Source of the DNA: Agromyces mangrovi
GTDB taxonomy: Bacteria > Actinomycetota > Actinomycetes > Actinomycetales > Microbacteriaceae
DNA length: 64,000 nucleotides
Direction of reading: 5' to 3'
Assembly (NCBI RefSeq): GCF_030296695.1
Contig: NZ_AP027737.1
Coordinates: forward strand, 3,162,001 to 3,226,000
Under the pieces are notes generated by a model that saw nothing but the letters and a program-made list of their open reading frames with translations, had not been told where the DNA came from and ran no database searches. Shown here piece by piece: positions 48,203 to 57,638 of this stretch. Position numbers and translations under genes: made by a program. Within the stretch, counting starts at the first letter, position 1. Every line of letters starts with the position of its first letter.

Positions 48203-50307
48203 GGGCGACGATGCCGGCGCGCGACGGCCAGGTCGAACGCGACGGCGCGACCGTGCACTGGGAGGTGTACGGCGACGACGGGCCGACCATCCTGCTCGCG
48301 CCGACCTGGGAGCTCGTGCACTCGCGCAACTGGAAGATGCAGGTCTCGTTCCTGGCCCGGCACTACCGGGTGGTGCTGTTCGACGCGGTCGGCAACGGGA
48401 AGTCGTCGCGGCCGGCCGATCCCGGTCGCTATTGATGGGGGAACCGCGACGCCGACGCGATCGCCGTGCTCGACGCGACCGGCACCGAGCGGTGCGTCGT
48501 CGTGGGCTACTCGATGGGTGGCGAGCTCGCGCTCACGCTCGCCGCACTGCATCCGGAGCGCGTCGACGGGGTCGTGGCGATCGGGGCGGCGCACGAGTGG
48601 GTCGTGCCGATGATGGAGCGGGAGCCGCCGACGGCACCCGCGCCGGGGGAGAAGCCGGAGGGGTGGGCGAAGTACGACCCCGACTACTGGCGCACCGACT
48701 ACCGCGACTTCGCCGAGTGGTTCGTGGCCCAGGTCGTGTCCGACCCGCACTCGACGAAGGCGTGGGACGACGGGGTTGGCTGGGCCCTGGAGACCACCGG
48801 AGAGGTGCTGGCGGCGACCGAGGAGGAGTACGCCGACCTCGACGTGGAGGACATGGAGCGCCGCATCCGCTCGATCGACATGCCCGTGCTGCTGCTGCAC
48901 GGCACGGACGACCGAATCGTGCACCCGGGCAGCTCGGAGCTCATGCAGTCGTGGATCCCGGGCTCCGACCTCGTGCTGCTGGAAGGCGCGGGGCACTCGC
49001 CGCACACGCGGTTCCCGGTGAAGGTCAACCACCTCATCAAGGGGTTCGCCGACCGCGTGTACGGGCGCATCGACGAGGCGGCGACCTGGCACGTCGGCAT
49101 CGCGCGGCCGAAGTCGGCGCTCTACCTGTCGTCGCCGATCGGGCTCGGGCACGCACGTCGCGACATCGCCATCGCGGGCGAGCTCCGCACGCTGCATCCG
49201 GACCTCACGATCGACTGGCTCGCGCAGGACCCGGTGACCCGGGTGCTGGATGCCGCGGGGGAGCGCATCCACGAGGCATCCGCTGCCCTCGCCGGCGAAT
49301 CTGCGCACATCGAGTCGGAGTGCAGCGACCACTCGCTCGCGGTGTTCCAGTCGCTGCGCACGATGGACGAGATCCTCGTGCACAACTTCATGGTGTTCGA
49401 CGAGGTGGCCCAGCGCGGCGAGTACGACCTGATCATCGCCGACGAGTCGTGGGAGGTCGACCACTACCTGCACGAGAACCCGAACCTGAAGCGCGGGGCG
49501 CTGGCGTGGATGACCGACTTCGTCGGCTACCTGCCGATTCCCGAGCGGGGTCCGCGCGAGGCGGAGGTCGTGGCCGACTACAACCAGGAGATGATCACGC
49601 ACGTCGAGCGCTACGGGCGCGTGCGCGACGCCGCGGTGTTCGTCGGCTCGCCCGACGACATCGTGCCCGACCGGTTCGGCGAGGGGATGCCCCTGATTCG
49701 CGACTGGACCGAAGACCACTTCGACTTCGCCGGCTACGTGACCGGGTTCGACCCGGCGGCGCTCGGTTCGCGCGAGGCGCTGCGGGCGGAGCTCGGGTAC
49801 CGCGACGACGAGCGGGTCTGCATCGTCTCGGTCGGCGGGTCGGGCGTCGGCACCGACCTGATCCGCCGCGTGGTCGCCGCCTACCCCGAGGCGAAGCGCG
49901 CGATTCCCGAGCTGCGGATGATCGTGGTGACCGGCCCCCGCATCGACCCGGCCACGCTGCCGCAGATCGACGGCGTCGAGTACCGCGCCTACGTCGACAA
50001 GCTCTACCGCCACCTCGCCGCGTGCGACCTGGCGATCGTGCAGGGCGGCCTCACCACCACAATGGAGCTCGCCGCCTGCCGGGTGCCGTTCATCTACGTG
50101 CCGCTGCGCGACCACTTCGAGCAGAACTTCCACGTGCGGGCGCGGCTCGATCGCTACCGTGCGGGCCGCTGCATGCAGTACTCGGAGCTCTCGCCGGACG
50201 CACTTGCGAGCGCCATGGCGTCGCTCGTCGGGGCGCCGGTCGACTACCGTCCGGTCGAGACCGACGGGGCGGCGCGGGCGGCTGCGATGATCGGCAAGCT
50301 GCTCTGA
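48199..50307 (+). pseudogene. Alpha/beta hydrolase-glycosyltransferase fusion with in-frame TGA
   Basis: One frame of 703 codons (GTG 48199 to TGA 50307) is broken only by TGA 48433-48435 at codon 79, where GRY-stop-WGNRDAD would read naturally as GRYWWGNRDAD if the codon were TGG. Residues 1-285 form an alpha/beta hydrolase: nucleophile Ser in VVGYSMGGE, acid Asp in HGTDDRIVHP, His in GAGHSPHTRF. Residues about 295-702 resemble UDP-glycosyltransferases of the GT1/GT28 type (SPIGLGHARRDIAIA, VSVGGSGVGTDLI, CDLAIVQGGLTTTMELAACR). Hydrolase and glycosyltransferase joined in one chain suggest a glycolipid or natural-product tailoring enzyme. A GTG restart at 48469 could make a shorter protein without the hydrolase N-terminus. 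A real nonsense mutation, a sequencing substitution or readthrough cannot be told apart here. Confidence 0.75.
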
Positions 50308-50350
50308 ATCTTGCTGTCGCGCCGATTCGTTCGCGGGGCCGGTGCTCCGT

Positions 50351-50356
50351 TATGAT
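50351..50356 (+). promoter_or_regulatory. -10 box of the tRNA-Pro gene
   Basis: TATGAT lies 15 nt upstream of the tRNA; the -35 is weak. Confidence 0.45.
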
Positions 50357-50370
50357 GGTCAGGTTGTCCA

Positions 50371-50444
<74 letters not shown>

Positions 50445-50453
50445 CCGTGGCAA

Positions 50454-50490
50454 AAGCCCCGGTGAGAAGTAATTTCTCGCCGGGGCTTCG
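50454..50490 (+). terminator. Terminator after tRNA-Pro
   Basis: A 15-bp stem with one G-T pair joins 50454-50468 to 50474-50488 around the loop GTAAT. Confidence 0.8.
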
Positions 50491-50605
50491 TCGTTCCCGC
50501 GCTGAGCGAGCATGGAGCGACGGAGGCGGGTGGATGGCAGTCAACCGCTCGTTCGTCGGCGGTTTCCGTCTTTCCGGGCTCCCGCCCCGTTGGTAGCGTG
50601 CGCGC

Positions 50606-50854
50606 ATGCTGGAGCTCCGACCCAATTGCGAGTGCTGCGATCGCGACCTCGCGACCGATGACGCGAACGTGTTCATCTGCACGATCGAGTGCACCTGGTG
50701 CGGCGACTGCGCCCGCCGTCTCGACTTCACCTGCCCGAACTGCGGCGGCAACCTCACCGAGCGTCCTGTGCGGCCGGCAGCGTGGCTCGCGAAGTACCCG
50801 GGCTCGACGAAGCGGGTGTTCCAGGCTGATTGCCTGGCGACGACCGGCGGGTGA
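50606..50854 (+). CDS. DUF1272 domain protein, Cys-rich
   Basis: 82 residues. Eight Cys residues are arranged as CECC, CTIECTWCGDC and CPNCG, the DUF1272 pattern, which should bind zinc in two sites. Function unknown. TAGCGT (50594-50599) ends 6 nt before ATG 50606, so the mRNA appears leaderless. It stands alone. Confidence 0.85.
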   Translation: MLELRPNCECCDRDLATDDANVFICTIECTWCGDCARRLDFTCPNCGGNLTERPVRPAAWLAKYPGSTKRVFQADCLATTGG

Positions 50855-50985
50855 ACCGTTCCGGGGTCTGACGGACTGCGGGTGCCGGTCGACTACCGGC
50901 GGGCCGTGCAGCGCCTCCACCCTTGCGGCCCCATCGCGAGCGCAGTACGTTGTGGCGCGTTGCCGGAGACTTGGGGGAGAGTCCG

Positions 50986-53051
50986 ATGCACGCGAAGCAC
51001 GTCGCCGTCGCCGCTGCCGTCGCACTGATCGGGGAGCCCTGTTCGCGGGGCCCGCTCCAGACGCTCGAGCCGCCGGAACGGAGGTGCGGGGCACGCTCGA
51101 GACGGTCGCCGCCGGCGGCATGCCGGGCGGTTGGGACGGCTGGCAGCTCGAGGCATCCGTCACCGGCTCGGGAACGGTCGCGACGACGGCAGCGGATGCC
51201 ACGGGCGCATTCGACCTCGTCATCGAGGTGCCCGTGCCCGACGACGGGATCCTCTCGCTCATCGCCCGCGCGCCGGCCGACGCCGCCCACCCGGCCGCGC
51301 CGACGGCCGTGCTCGCCGCCGCGTACCCGGGGCTGCCTGACCACGACGTCGTGCTGAACGAGCGCACCACGGTCGCGACCGCGTGGGCGATGGCGCAGTT
51401 CGTCAGCGATTCGGGCATCGACGGCCAGGCGCCCGGCCTGCGCAACGCGGCCGGCATGGCGGCGAACCTCGCCGACCCCGAGACCGGCGCCGTTGCCGAC
51501 GTGCTCGACTCACGCCCCAACGGCGACGAGACCTCGACGCTCGCCGCGTTCGGCTCGATCGCGGCCGCGCTCGCGTCGTGCGTCGTCGATCCGTTCGGCG
51601 CGCCCGGGCCGCATCCGCTCGGCACCTGCGCCACGATCATCGAGATCGGCGGGGAAGCGGACGATCCCGCGGTGCCGACCGACGTGTTCCGAGCCCTCGC
51701 CGAGATCGCCCGGAACCCCGGCGTGGCCGACCCGCTGCGGCTGTTCGAGCTCTCGACGCTCGTGCCGCTCGCGGGTCGCGACCCGGCCGTGCTCGACGTG
51801 CCGCCCGTCGCGTGGACGCTCGCGGTGCGCTTCGACGGCGACGGGCGCTCGCTCGACGGGCCCGGCAACTTCGCGATCGACCACGAGGGCAACCTCTGGG
51901 TCAACAACAACTACCAGTACCGCCCGCAGGCGAAGGCGCCTGCCTGCGGTTCCGACGCGCTGTTCCGCTTCTCGCCGACCGGGGAGTTCGTGAAGTACAC
52001 AGGCGGCGGGCTGTCGGGGGCCGGCTACGGCATCGAACTCGACGAGCGCACCGGCAACGTGTGGGTGTCGAACTTCGGGTTCTCGGCGCCGGAGCCGTTC
52101 TGCACGAAGAAGCGCCAGCCTCCGCACGACACGGCGTCGCTGTTCACGCCGGAGGGCGTCGCGCTGTCGGGCGACGACGGGTTCGACGAGGGCGAGCTCG
52201 ACTGGCCGCAGGGCATGGAGATCGACTCGCAGCGCTCCGTGTGGTTCGCGAACTGCCACTCCGGCACCCTCACGCTGTACCCGGGCGGCGACCGCTCCGA
52301 GGCCCGCGCGATTCCGTACTCCGAGACGCAGCTCGAGCAGGCGTTCGACGTTGTCGACAACGGCTCGGCCGTCTTCGCGTCGGGCATGGTGAGCTCGTCG
52401 GTGCAGATGTTCGACTACGACGGCAACCTGCTGTCCGGCTCGCCGGGGGCGGACCCGGCGTTCGCCAACCCGATGGGCCTCGCCGCCGACGGCGTCGGCA
52501 ACGTCTGGGCGGCGAACTCGTTCCTCGTCGAGCTGCCGTGCCCGACCGCCCCGCGCACGGGCGACGACCAGATCTTCGTGGGCGGCGTGCTCGACTCCGA
52601 GTTCGACGCGCAGGGCGTCTACACGGGCGTCGGCCCCGACCCGTACCTCGGCTCGGTCGCGATGGTCGCGCCCGACGGCAGCACGGTCACGCAGTACCAG
52701 GGCGGTGGCACGACGCTGCCGTGGGGCATCACGACCGACGGCGACGGCAACGTGTGGGTCGCCAACTTCGCCGGCAAGCGCCTCTCGGCCTTCTGCGGGG
52801 CGGATGCCTCGAGCTGCCCGCCCGGCATCGGCACCGGCGACCCCATCTCGCCCGACCTCAGCGGGTTCTACTTCGACGGGCTCGTGCGCAACACGGGCGC
52901 CGCGGTCGACCAGTCGGGCAACGTCTGGGTGGCGAACAACTGGATCGAGGTGCCGATCCAGACGAACCCCGGCGGTCACGAGATCGTCGCGTTCCTCGGG
53001 ATCGCGGCGCCCGTGGAGATTCCGGCACCCGACCTGGCGGGGGCCGACTGA
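50986..53051 (+). CDS. Exported beta-propeller (NHL/Vgb-like) protein, interrupted by a -1 frameshift in this sequence
   Basis: ATG 50986 (GGGGGAGAG upstream) starts a signal peptide, MHAKHVAVAAAVALIG, which breaks at 51031-51035; the next frame continues it as ALFAGPAPDARAAG and runs to 53051. Restoring one base in GGGGAG gives 688 residues. Residues about 25-130 resemble a carboxypeptidase-regulatory-like beta-sandwich (SVTGSGTVATTAADATGAFD). Residues about 300-670 contain repeats of the type GNLWVNNN, GNVWVSNFG, GNVWAANS, GNVWVANF and GNVWVANN, typical of six-bladed NHL or virginiamycin B lyase-like propellers. Ligand unknown. Confidence 0.75.
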
Positions 53052-53076
53052 GGCGTCGGCCCGCCGCGACGGGCGA

Positions 53077-53547
53077 CTAGCGCGTCGCGAGCTGCGCGAT
53101 CGCGGCCACGGTCGCGGCGCGGTCGAAGCTCTTCGCGGGCATCGCGGCGGTCGTGACCTGGATCACGGTGCCGTCCGCGTCGACGACCGCGGTCGCACTC
53201 TCCTGGAACTGTCCCGAGCGCCGCAGGCCGAACACGGCGTGGTTCGCGCCCACGGCGGCCACCCGCACGGTCTCGTCGAGGCGAGCGGCCGCCTGGGCGG
53301 CATCCGCATCGGTACCAGGCGTGAGGAAGACGACCCGCGCGTCGCCGAGGTCGCCGTTGCGGTGCAGGCTCGCGAGCTGCTTGCCGACCGACAGGCACGC
53401 GGGGCAGGTCGACGTGCGCATGAAGTGGATGACGCCGGGGTGGCCGTCGAGGAGCTCGGCGATCGTGGTCGCGGTGCCGTCGGCCTGCGTCAGGACGGGC
53501 GCGGGAAGTGCGGTGCCGACGGTGAGCGCGGTTCGGGTGCGGGGCAT
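53077..53547 (-). CDS. Thioredoxin-fold redoxin protein (CPAC motif)
   Basis: 156 residues. FMRTSTCPACLSVGKQLASL places a CPAC pair at the position of the thioredoxin CxxC, and VVDADGTVIQVTTAAMPAKSF resembles the C-terminal half of AhpC/TSA peroxiredoxins. It probably reduces peroxides or disulfides; the electron donor is unknown. ATG 53547 is preceded on the minus strand by GAGGAGAGAG. It is divergent from a MarR-family gene, with the MarR operators between them. Confidence 0.8.
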   Translation of the reverse strand: MPRTRTALTVGTALPAPVLTQADGTATTIAELLDGHPGVIHFMRTSTCPACLSVGKQLASLHRNGDLGDARVVFLTPGTDADAAQAAARLDETVRVAAVGANHAVFGLRRSGQFQESATAVVDADGTVIQVTTAAMPAKSFDRAATVAAIAQLATR

Positions 53548-53578
53548 AGACTCTCTCCTCAGATCTGCGGGCGGTGAG

Positions 53579-53612
53579 TTGCGAAACCTACTTTCGCAAT
53601 CTGCTTGCGCAA
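53579..53612. promoter_or_regulatory. Paired palindromes between the redoxin and MarR genes
   Basis: TTGCGAAA-CCTAC-TTTCGCAA (53579-53599) is a perfect 8-bp inverted repeat. TTGCGCAA (53605-53612) is a second site sharing the TTGCG core. Their position between divergent genes fits a MarR dimer controlling both. Confidence 0.75.
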
Positions 53613-53628
53613 CCGACGGGAGGGCGTC

Positions 53629-54087
53629 GTGTATTCCCCAGAGGTCGAGGAGTTCCGGCGCGCGGCGTCGGAGGACGTCGGTCACCTGCTGCGCGAGGCG
53701 CTGCGCGTCGCCAACGAGCGGTTCCTGGCCCTCATGGCAGAACGCGGGCACGAGCGTGTCGCGATGCGGCACCTGCCGGTGTTCGGCGCCGTCGACCGGG
53801 AGGGCACGCGCATCACGGTGGTCGCGAGTCGCACCGAGATCTCGCGGCAGGCGGTGGGTCAGCTCGTCCACGAACTCGACGCGCTCGGCTACCTCACGCT
53901 CACGCCCGACCCGACCGATGGCCGCGCACAGGTCGTGCGTCTCACCGAGCGCGGGGTGTCGTTCTGCGCCGAGGGTGTCGAGGCCGCCCGGGTGCTCCAG
54001 GCAGAGCTGACCGAGCGCATCGGCGATGAGGCAGCGCTCGACGTGCTGCGCGCGAGCCTTCGCCGCCTCGTCGGCGAGGCCGACTGA
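53629..54087 (+). CDS. MarR-family transcriptional regulator
   Basis: 152 residues from GTG 53629, with GGGAGGG upstream. The winged helix is TVVASRTEISRQAVGQLVHELDALGYLTLTPDPTDGRAQVVRLT, with the typical Asp-x-Arg wing (DPTDGRA). Only one Cys is visible, in the C-terminal helix region (VSFCAEGV), so an OhrR-type N-terminal Cys sensor is not present. It most likely represses itself and the divergent redoxin gene. The signal may be oxidative but is not proven. Confidence 0.85.
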   Translation: MYSPEVEEFRRAASEDVGHLLREALRVANERFLALMAERGHERVAMRHLPVFGAVDREGTRITVVASRTEISRQAVGQLVHELDALGYLTLTPDPTDGRAQVVRLTERGVSFCAEGVEAARVLQAELTERIGDEAALDVLRASLRRLVGEAD

Positions 54088-54113
54088 CACCGGGAGGGTC
54101 AGCCGGCGGTGGG

Positions 54114-54596
54114 CTACACGCCCGACGCGAAGGACGCGGCCCGGAGCTGCAGGTCGTCGATCCGCTCCTGGCGTGCGGCCTCCACGTCGAAGCCCTCGTA
54201 CGCGAGCGTCGGGGTTCGGCGCACGTTCCGCGAGCACTCGAAGTCCTCGCAGATGAGGGTGCCGACGGTGTCGCCGTTGCGTCCGGACTTGCCGGAGCGC
54301 CTGGCGGTGTACAGCACGACGTCGTTCGGGAGCGTCACGTCGCTGCACCACGAGCACTGGGCGCGCGAGCGGGGCGCCCGGTCGGCCTGCCGGAGCAGGA
54401 TGCCGATGAGGGCGTCGTCGAGCATCGGCACGATCGCGTAGGCGCGCTTGCCGAGCTTGGGGTCGCGCCAGCCGAGGTAGTCGAGCCGATCCCAGTCGAT
54501 CGCGTCGAAGCCGGGCGGGAGCGTGAGGTCGGCGACCTCCTTGCGGGAGGCGTTGACGAATGATGCGCGGAGCGCCTTCTCGGTGAGGGTGAGCAT
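54114..54596 (-). CDS. FBP-domain (treble-clef zinc finger) protein
   Basis: 160 residues. The C-terminal half has a FusB/EF-G-binding-protein-like treble clef: CSWCSDV, then TLICEDFECSRNVR, four Cys in all. The N-terminal half is alpha/beta (ADLTLPPGFDAIDWDRLDYLGWRDPKLGKRAY). The fold is shared with EF-G-binding proteins that rescue ribosomes from fusidic acid, but housekeeping paralogues in actinobacteria have no proven role. Monocistronic. Confidence 0.8.
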   Translation of the reverse strand: MLTLTEKALRASFVNASRKEVADLTLPPGFDAIDWDRLDYLGWRDPKLGKRAYAIVPMLDDALIGILLRQADRAPRSRAQCSWCSDVTLPNDVVLYTARRSGKSGRNGDTVGTLICEDFECSRNVRRTPTLAYEGFDVEAARQERIDDLQLRAASFASGV

Positions 54597-54792
54597 GAGG
54601 TTCGCTTTCGATGGTGCCCGCGCGCGTCATGGCGCGCCGCTCGGGCGGAGGTCTCGGGGTCGATGATGACGGCCGCGTCGGATGACACGACCGAGGGCAT
54701 CACGCCCTGATGCCGGCGAACGTGTCGCCGACCACCTCCTGGAAGCTCACCCGACCACTCTACGACGAGGTCACTGGGAGGGCACCGCGAGG

Positions 54793-56144
54793 TCAGCTCA
54801 GCCGGCGCTCGAGGTGCACGGTGCCCGCCCAGAGCCCCTCGATCGGCACGTCGCGGCCGAGGATGCGCTCGGCCGCACGGTGCCCCGAACGCATGGCGGC
54901 GGGCACGGTCGCGGGGTCGTCGGTCCAGGTGGCCTCGCCGGCGAGGTGGAGGACGCCGCCGATCGGGGTGGCGAGGTCGTCGTGGTCGGCGGTGGTGGAG
55001 CCGAGCGTCATGTAGGCGTAGGAGCCGTGGGCGAACGGGTCGTCCTGCCACGAGGTGACGGTCACGCGCGTGGGTGCGGGCACGCGCTCGCCGTAGAGGC
55101 GGCGGAGTTGGGCGAGCACCGAGTCGGCGACCTCGGAGTCGCTCCAGTCGCGGATCGCCCGGGCGGCGGGGCCGGCGGCGAAGGTCAGCAGCGTCGGTGT
55201 GCCGTGCACGGGGAGAGGTCGTACCAGGAATGCCACCAGCGACTCTCGGGGCCCTGCTGGCGAATCGCGTAGACGCCGTCGTCCCAGAACCGCTCCGGGA
55301 ACTCGAGGAAGACCTTCTCGAACGCGTTCATCGCGAATCGGCCGAGCGCGCCCGCGACCGGTTCGGGCAGCGCGGGCTCGATCACGAACTCCGGCGACTG
55401 CAGCACGCCCACCGGCACGGTCACGACGGCGGTCGCGGCCGCCAGGGTGGCATCCGCCGTCTCGACCTCGACGCCGTCGGGCGACCAGTGCACCCGGCGC
55501 ACCACGCGGCCCAGCCGCACATCGAGGCCCTCCGCGAGGCGCGCGGGCAACTCGTCGTACCCGTTGGGGAAGACGACCTCGTCGCCCTCGATGACGTCGT
55601 CGTCGAGGCCGTGCGCGGCGAGGTCGTCGATCCACGCGCCGTACTGCTCCTCGCTGCGATGCTCCATGAACTCGCGCACGCGCTGGGCGCGGTCGGCGTC
55701 CCAGCCCTGGCGGGCGATCGCGGCCTCGGTCACGTCGCGGTACGAGTCGTTCGGCGCCGAGGCGGCGATGGTCTCGAGCAGGGTGGTGTCGACCGAGCGG
55801 ATGTCGTCGGCGAACGCCCGCGCCGCCGCATCCGTCAACCGCTGGCCGTCGGGGCCGTAGTACGCGATCGGGCGGCTGTCGGGCTGGTAGCTGCCGACTG
55901 TGAACTCCGCGGTGCGCATGCCGATTGCGGTGACCGCGTCGGCGACGGGCTCGTCGGTGACGCCGTGGATCCAGGAGGCGCCGAGGTCGGTCGGGTGGTG
56001 GCCGGTGCGGTCCGTCCAGACGCGGCCGCCGACGCGGTCGCGCGCCTCGAGCACCACGACGGTGCGCCCCGCCCGGGCGAGCAGGCGGGCGGCCGTCAGG
56101 CCGGCCACGCCCGCACCGACGACGATGGTGTCGAACCGTTCCAC
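54793..56144 (-). CDS. FAD-dependent amine oxidase, interrupted by a -1 frameshift in this sequence
   Basis: ATG 56144 starts MERFDTIVVGAGVAGLTAARLL with the FAD dinucleotide-binding motif and VVLEARDRVGGRVWT. The first frame ends soon after SWYDLSP near 55210; the next frame resumes with GTPTLLTFAAGPAARAI and ends with LHLAGEATWTDDPATVPAAMRSGHRAAERIL, the second FAD motif, at 54793. One C missing (minus strand) from the run at 55210-55213 restores 450 residues. It belongs to the flavin monoamine oxidase/polyamine oxidase family; the substrate is unknown. Divergent from the Fic gene. Confidence 0.85.
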
Positions 56145-56185
56145 TCACGGCTCCTCTCAGAAGTGTGTGAGTCGATCGTAGCGTG

Positions 56186-56218
56186 ACCAAAGAATCACCA
56201 CATATCCTTTGGTAAGAT
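56186..56218. promoter_or_regulatory. Operator and leaderless promoter between the amine oxidase and Fic genes
   Basis: ACCAAAG (56186-56192) and CTTTGGT (56207-56213) form an inverted repeat with a 14-nt spacer. TAAGAT (56213-56218) ends 6 nt before ATG 56225. The repeat brackets the expected -35 region of fic, so a repressor could block it and the divergent promoter together. This is AT-rich compared with its surroundings. Confidence 0.6.
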
Positions 56219-56224
56219 CGCCGC

Positions 56225-57418
56225 ATGGCAACGGAAACGCGGGCCTGGCCCGCGATCTCGTACGAGGAGCGGCCGTGGCAGCGCGACGGCGGCGAGATCG
56301 CCTCGCGCCGCGAACTCGCACGCTCGCGCGGACCGTACCGCGCGGCGGTCGTGCCCCGCATCGCCGACCTCACGCCCGACCTGCCCGGCAAGAGCCTCGC
56401 CGCGGCCGACGACGCCAGCAACGAGCTGACCCGCTTCGACGCCGAGTTCGGCGCGGTCGCGGCGCCGTTCTCGGCGATCCTGCTGCGCTCGGAGAGCGCC
56501 TCGAGTTCGGAGGTCGAGCACATCACCGCGAGCGCGCGTCAGGTCGCACTCGCCGAGCTCGGGGCATCCGACTCGCCCAATGCCCGGCTGGTCGTGGCGA
56601 ACGCGCAGGCGATGCGGGCGGCCGTCGACCTCTCCGACCGCCTCGACACCGATGCCGTGATCGAGATGCACCGCGCGCTGCTCGGCGAGAGCCAGGAGGG
56701 CATCACGGGCGGCTGGCGCGAACGCCAGGTCTGGATCGGCGGCGGCTCGCTCGCCCCGCACACGGCCGAGTTCGTGCCGCCGCACGCCGAGCACGTGCCC
56801 GCCCTCATGGACGACGTCATGGCGTTCGCGCGCCGCACCGACCTGCCGGTGCTCGTGCAGACCGCGATCGCGCACGCCCAGTTCGAGACGATCCACCCGT
56901 TCCCCGACGGCAACGGGCGCACCGGTCGGGCCCTGGTGCAGGGGATGCTGCGGGCGGGTCGCGTCACCCGGCACGTCACCGTGCCCGTGTCGGCCGGCTT
57001 GCTCGGCGACCTGCAGGGCTACTACGACGCGCTCGGCGCCTACCGCGAGGGGCGACTCGAGCCGATCGTCGATCTGATGGCGGATGCCTCGTTCCTCGCC
57101 GTCGCGAACGGTCGGCGCCTCATCGGCGACCTGCGTTCGGCGCGCGCGCACTGGGACGACGCGGTGCGCGCCCGCGCCGACTCGTCGGCCCACCGCCTCA
57201 AGGACCTGCTGCTGCGCCAGCCCGTGGTCCACACGAAGCTGGTCGCCGGCGAGCTGTCGGTCAGCGAGGTCGCTGCGCAGACGTCGATCGACCGGCTCGT
57301 CGAGGCCGGCGTGCTCGTGCAGGCAGGCGGGGGAGCGCGCTACCGACGCTGGGCGGCGCCCGACGTGCTCGCCGCGCTCGACGCGTTCGGCCAGCGCGCC
57401 CGCCGCGGCTTCCGCTGA
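56225..57418 (+). CDS. Fic-domain AMP-transferase family protein
   Basis: 397 residues. The Fic motif HPFPDGNGRTGR is at residues 224-235 with catalytic His224 and all nucleotide-binding residues intact. Upstream, SSSEVEH at residues 93-99 resembles the class II inhibitory helix [ST]xxxE[GN], but with His where Gly/Asn is expected. The C-terminal ~80 residues form a winged-helix-like domain (VAGELSVSEVAAQTSIDRLVEAGVL). Fic proteins usually AMPylate target proteins; the target is unknown. The mRNA seems leaderless. No toxin-antitoxin partner is adjacent. Confidence 0.88.
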   Translation: MATETRAWPAISYEERPWQRDGGEIASRRELARSRGPYRAAVVPRIADLTPDLPGKSLAAADDASNELTRFDAEFGAVAAPFSAILLRSESASSSEVEHITASARQVALAELGASDSPNARLVVANAQAMRAAVDLSDRLDTDAVIEMHRALLGESQEGITGGWRERQVWIGGGSLAPHTAEFVPPHAEHVPALMDDVMAFARRTDLPVLVQTAIAHAQFETIHPFPDGNGRTGRALVQGMLRAGRVTRHVTVPVSAGLLGDLQGYYDALGAYREGRLEPIVDLMADASFLAVANGRRLIGDLRSARAHWDDAVRARADSSAHRLKDLLLRQPVVHTKLVAGELSVSEVAAQTSIDRLVEAGVLVQAGGGARYRRWAAPDVLAALDAFGQRARRGFR

Positions 57419-57435
57419 CCCGCGCCGGGTGAGGC

Positions 57436-57572
57436 GGCACTTTTCAGGAGCCGCTCGGCCGCGGCTGGCGTACCGCTGCACGATCGACCGTTCTCACGCA
57501 CCGATCGACCACTACTCGCCCACCCCGCGCAGACATCCGCAGCCCACCCGCCGCTGGCTCCTGAAAAGTGCC
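57436..57572. repeat. 137-bp element with perfect 17-bp terminal inverted repeats
   Basis: GGCACTTTTCAGGAGCC (57436-57452) and its exact complement GGCTCCTGAAAAGTGCC (57556-57572) enclose 103 bp without an ORF. The interior has two CGATCGACC copies (57482 and 57504). It lies in the 220-bp gap between fic and a lipoprotein gene. It could be a MITE-like or other intergenic repeat, or a structured RNA; no target-site duplication could be recognised. Confidence 0.65.
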
Positions 57573-57638
57573 CCCTCCACGCCTGCGTGCGGGCCAGCAC
57601 GGTGGCGGGCGCGGCGGTCGCCGCGCTACGGTTCCGCC

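Noticed and set aside
45219..48329. A minus-strand open frame of about 1030 codons opposite der, the CHAD gene and tetR
   Set aside because: Same codon-bias artefact; low-complexity Arg/Pro product and well-supported genes on the other strand.
54597..54792. A 16-codon minus-strand ORF (GTG near 54750) in the gap between the FBP-domain and amine oxidase genes
   Set aside because: It has no homology I recognise, no clear ribosome binding site context that sets it apart, and nothing downstream it would obviously regulate.
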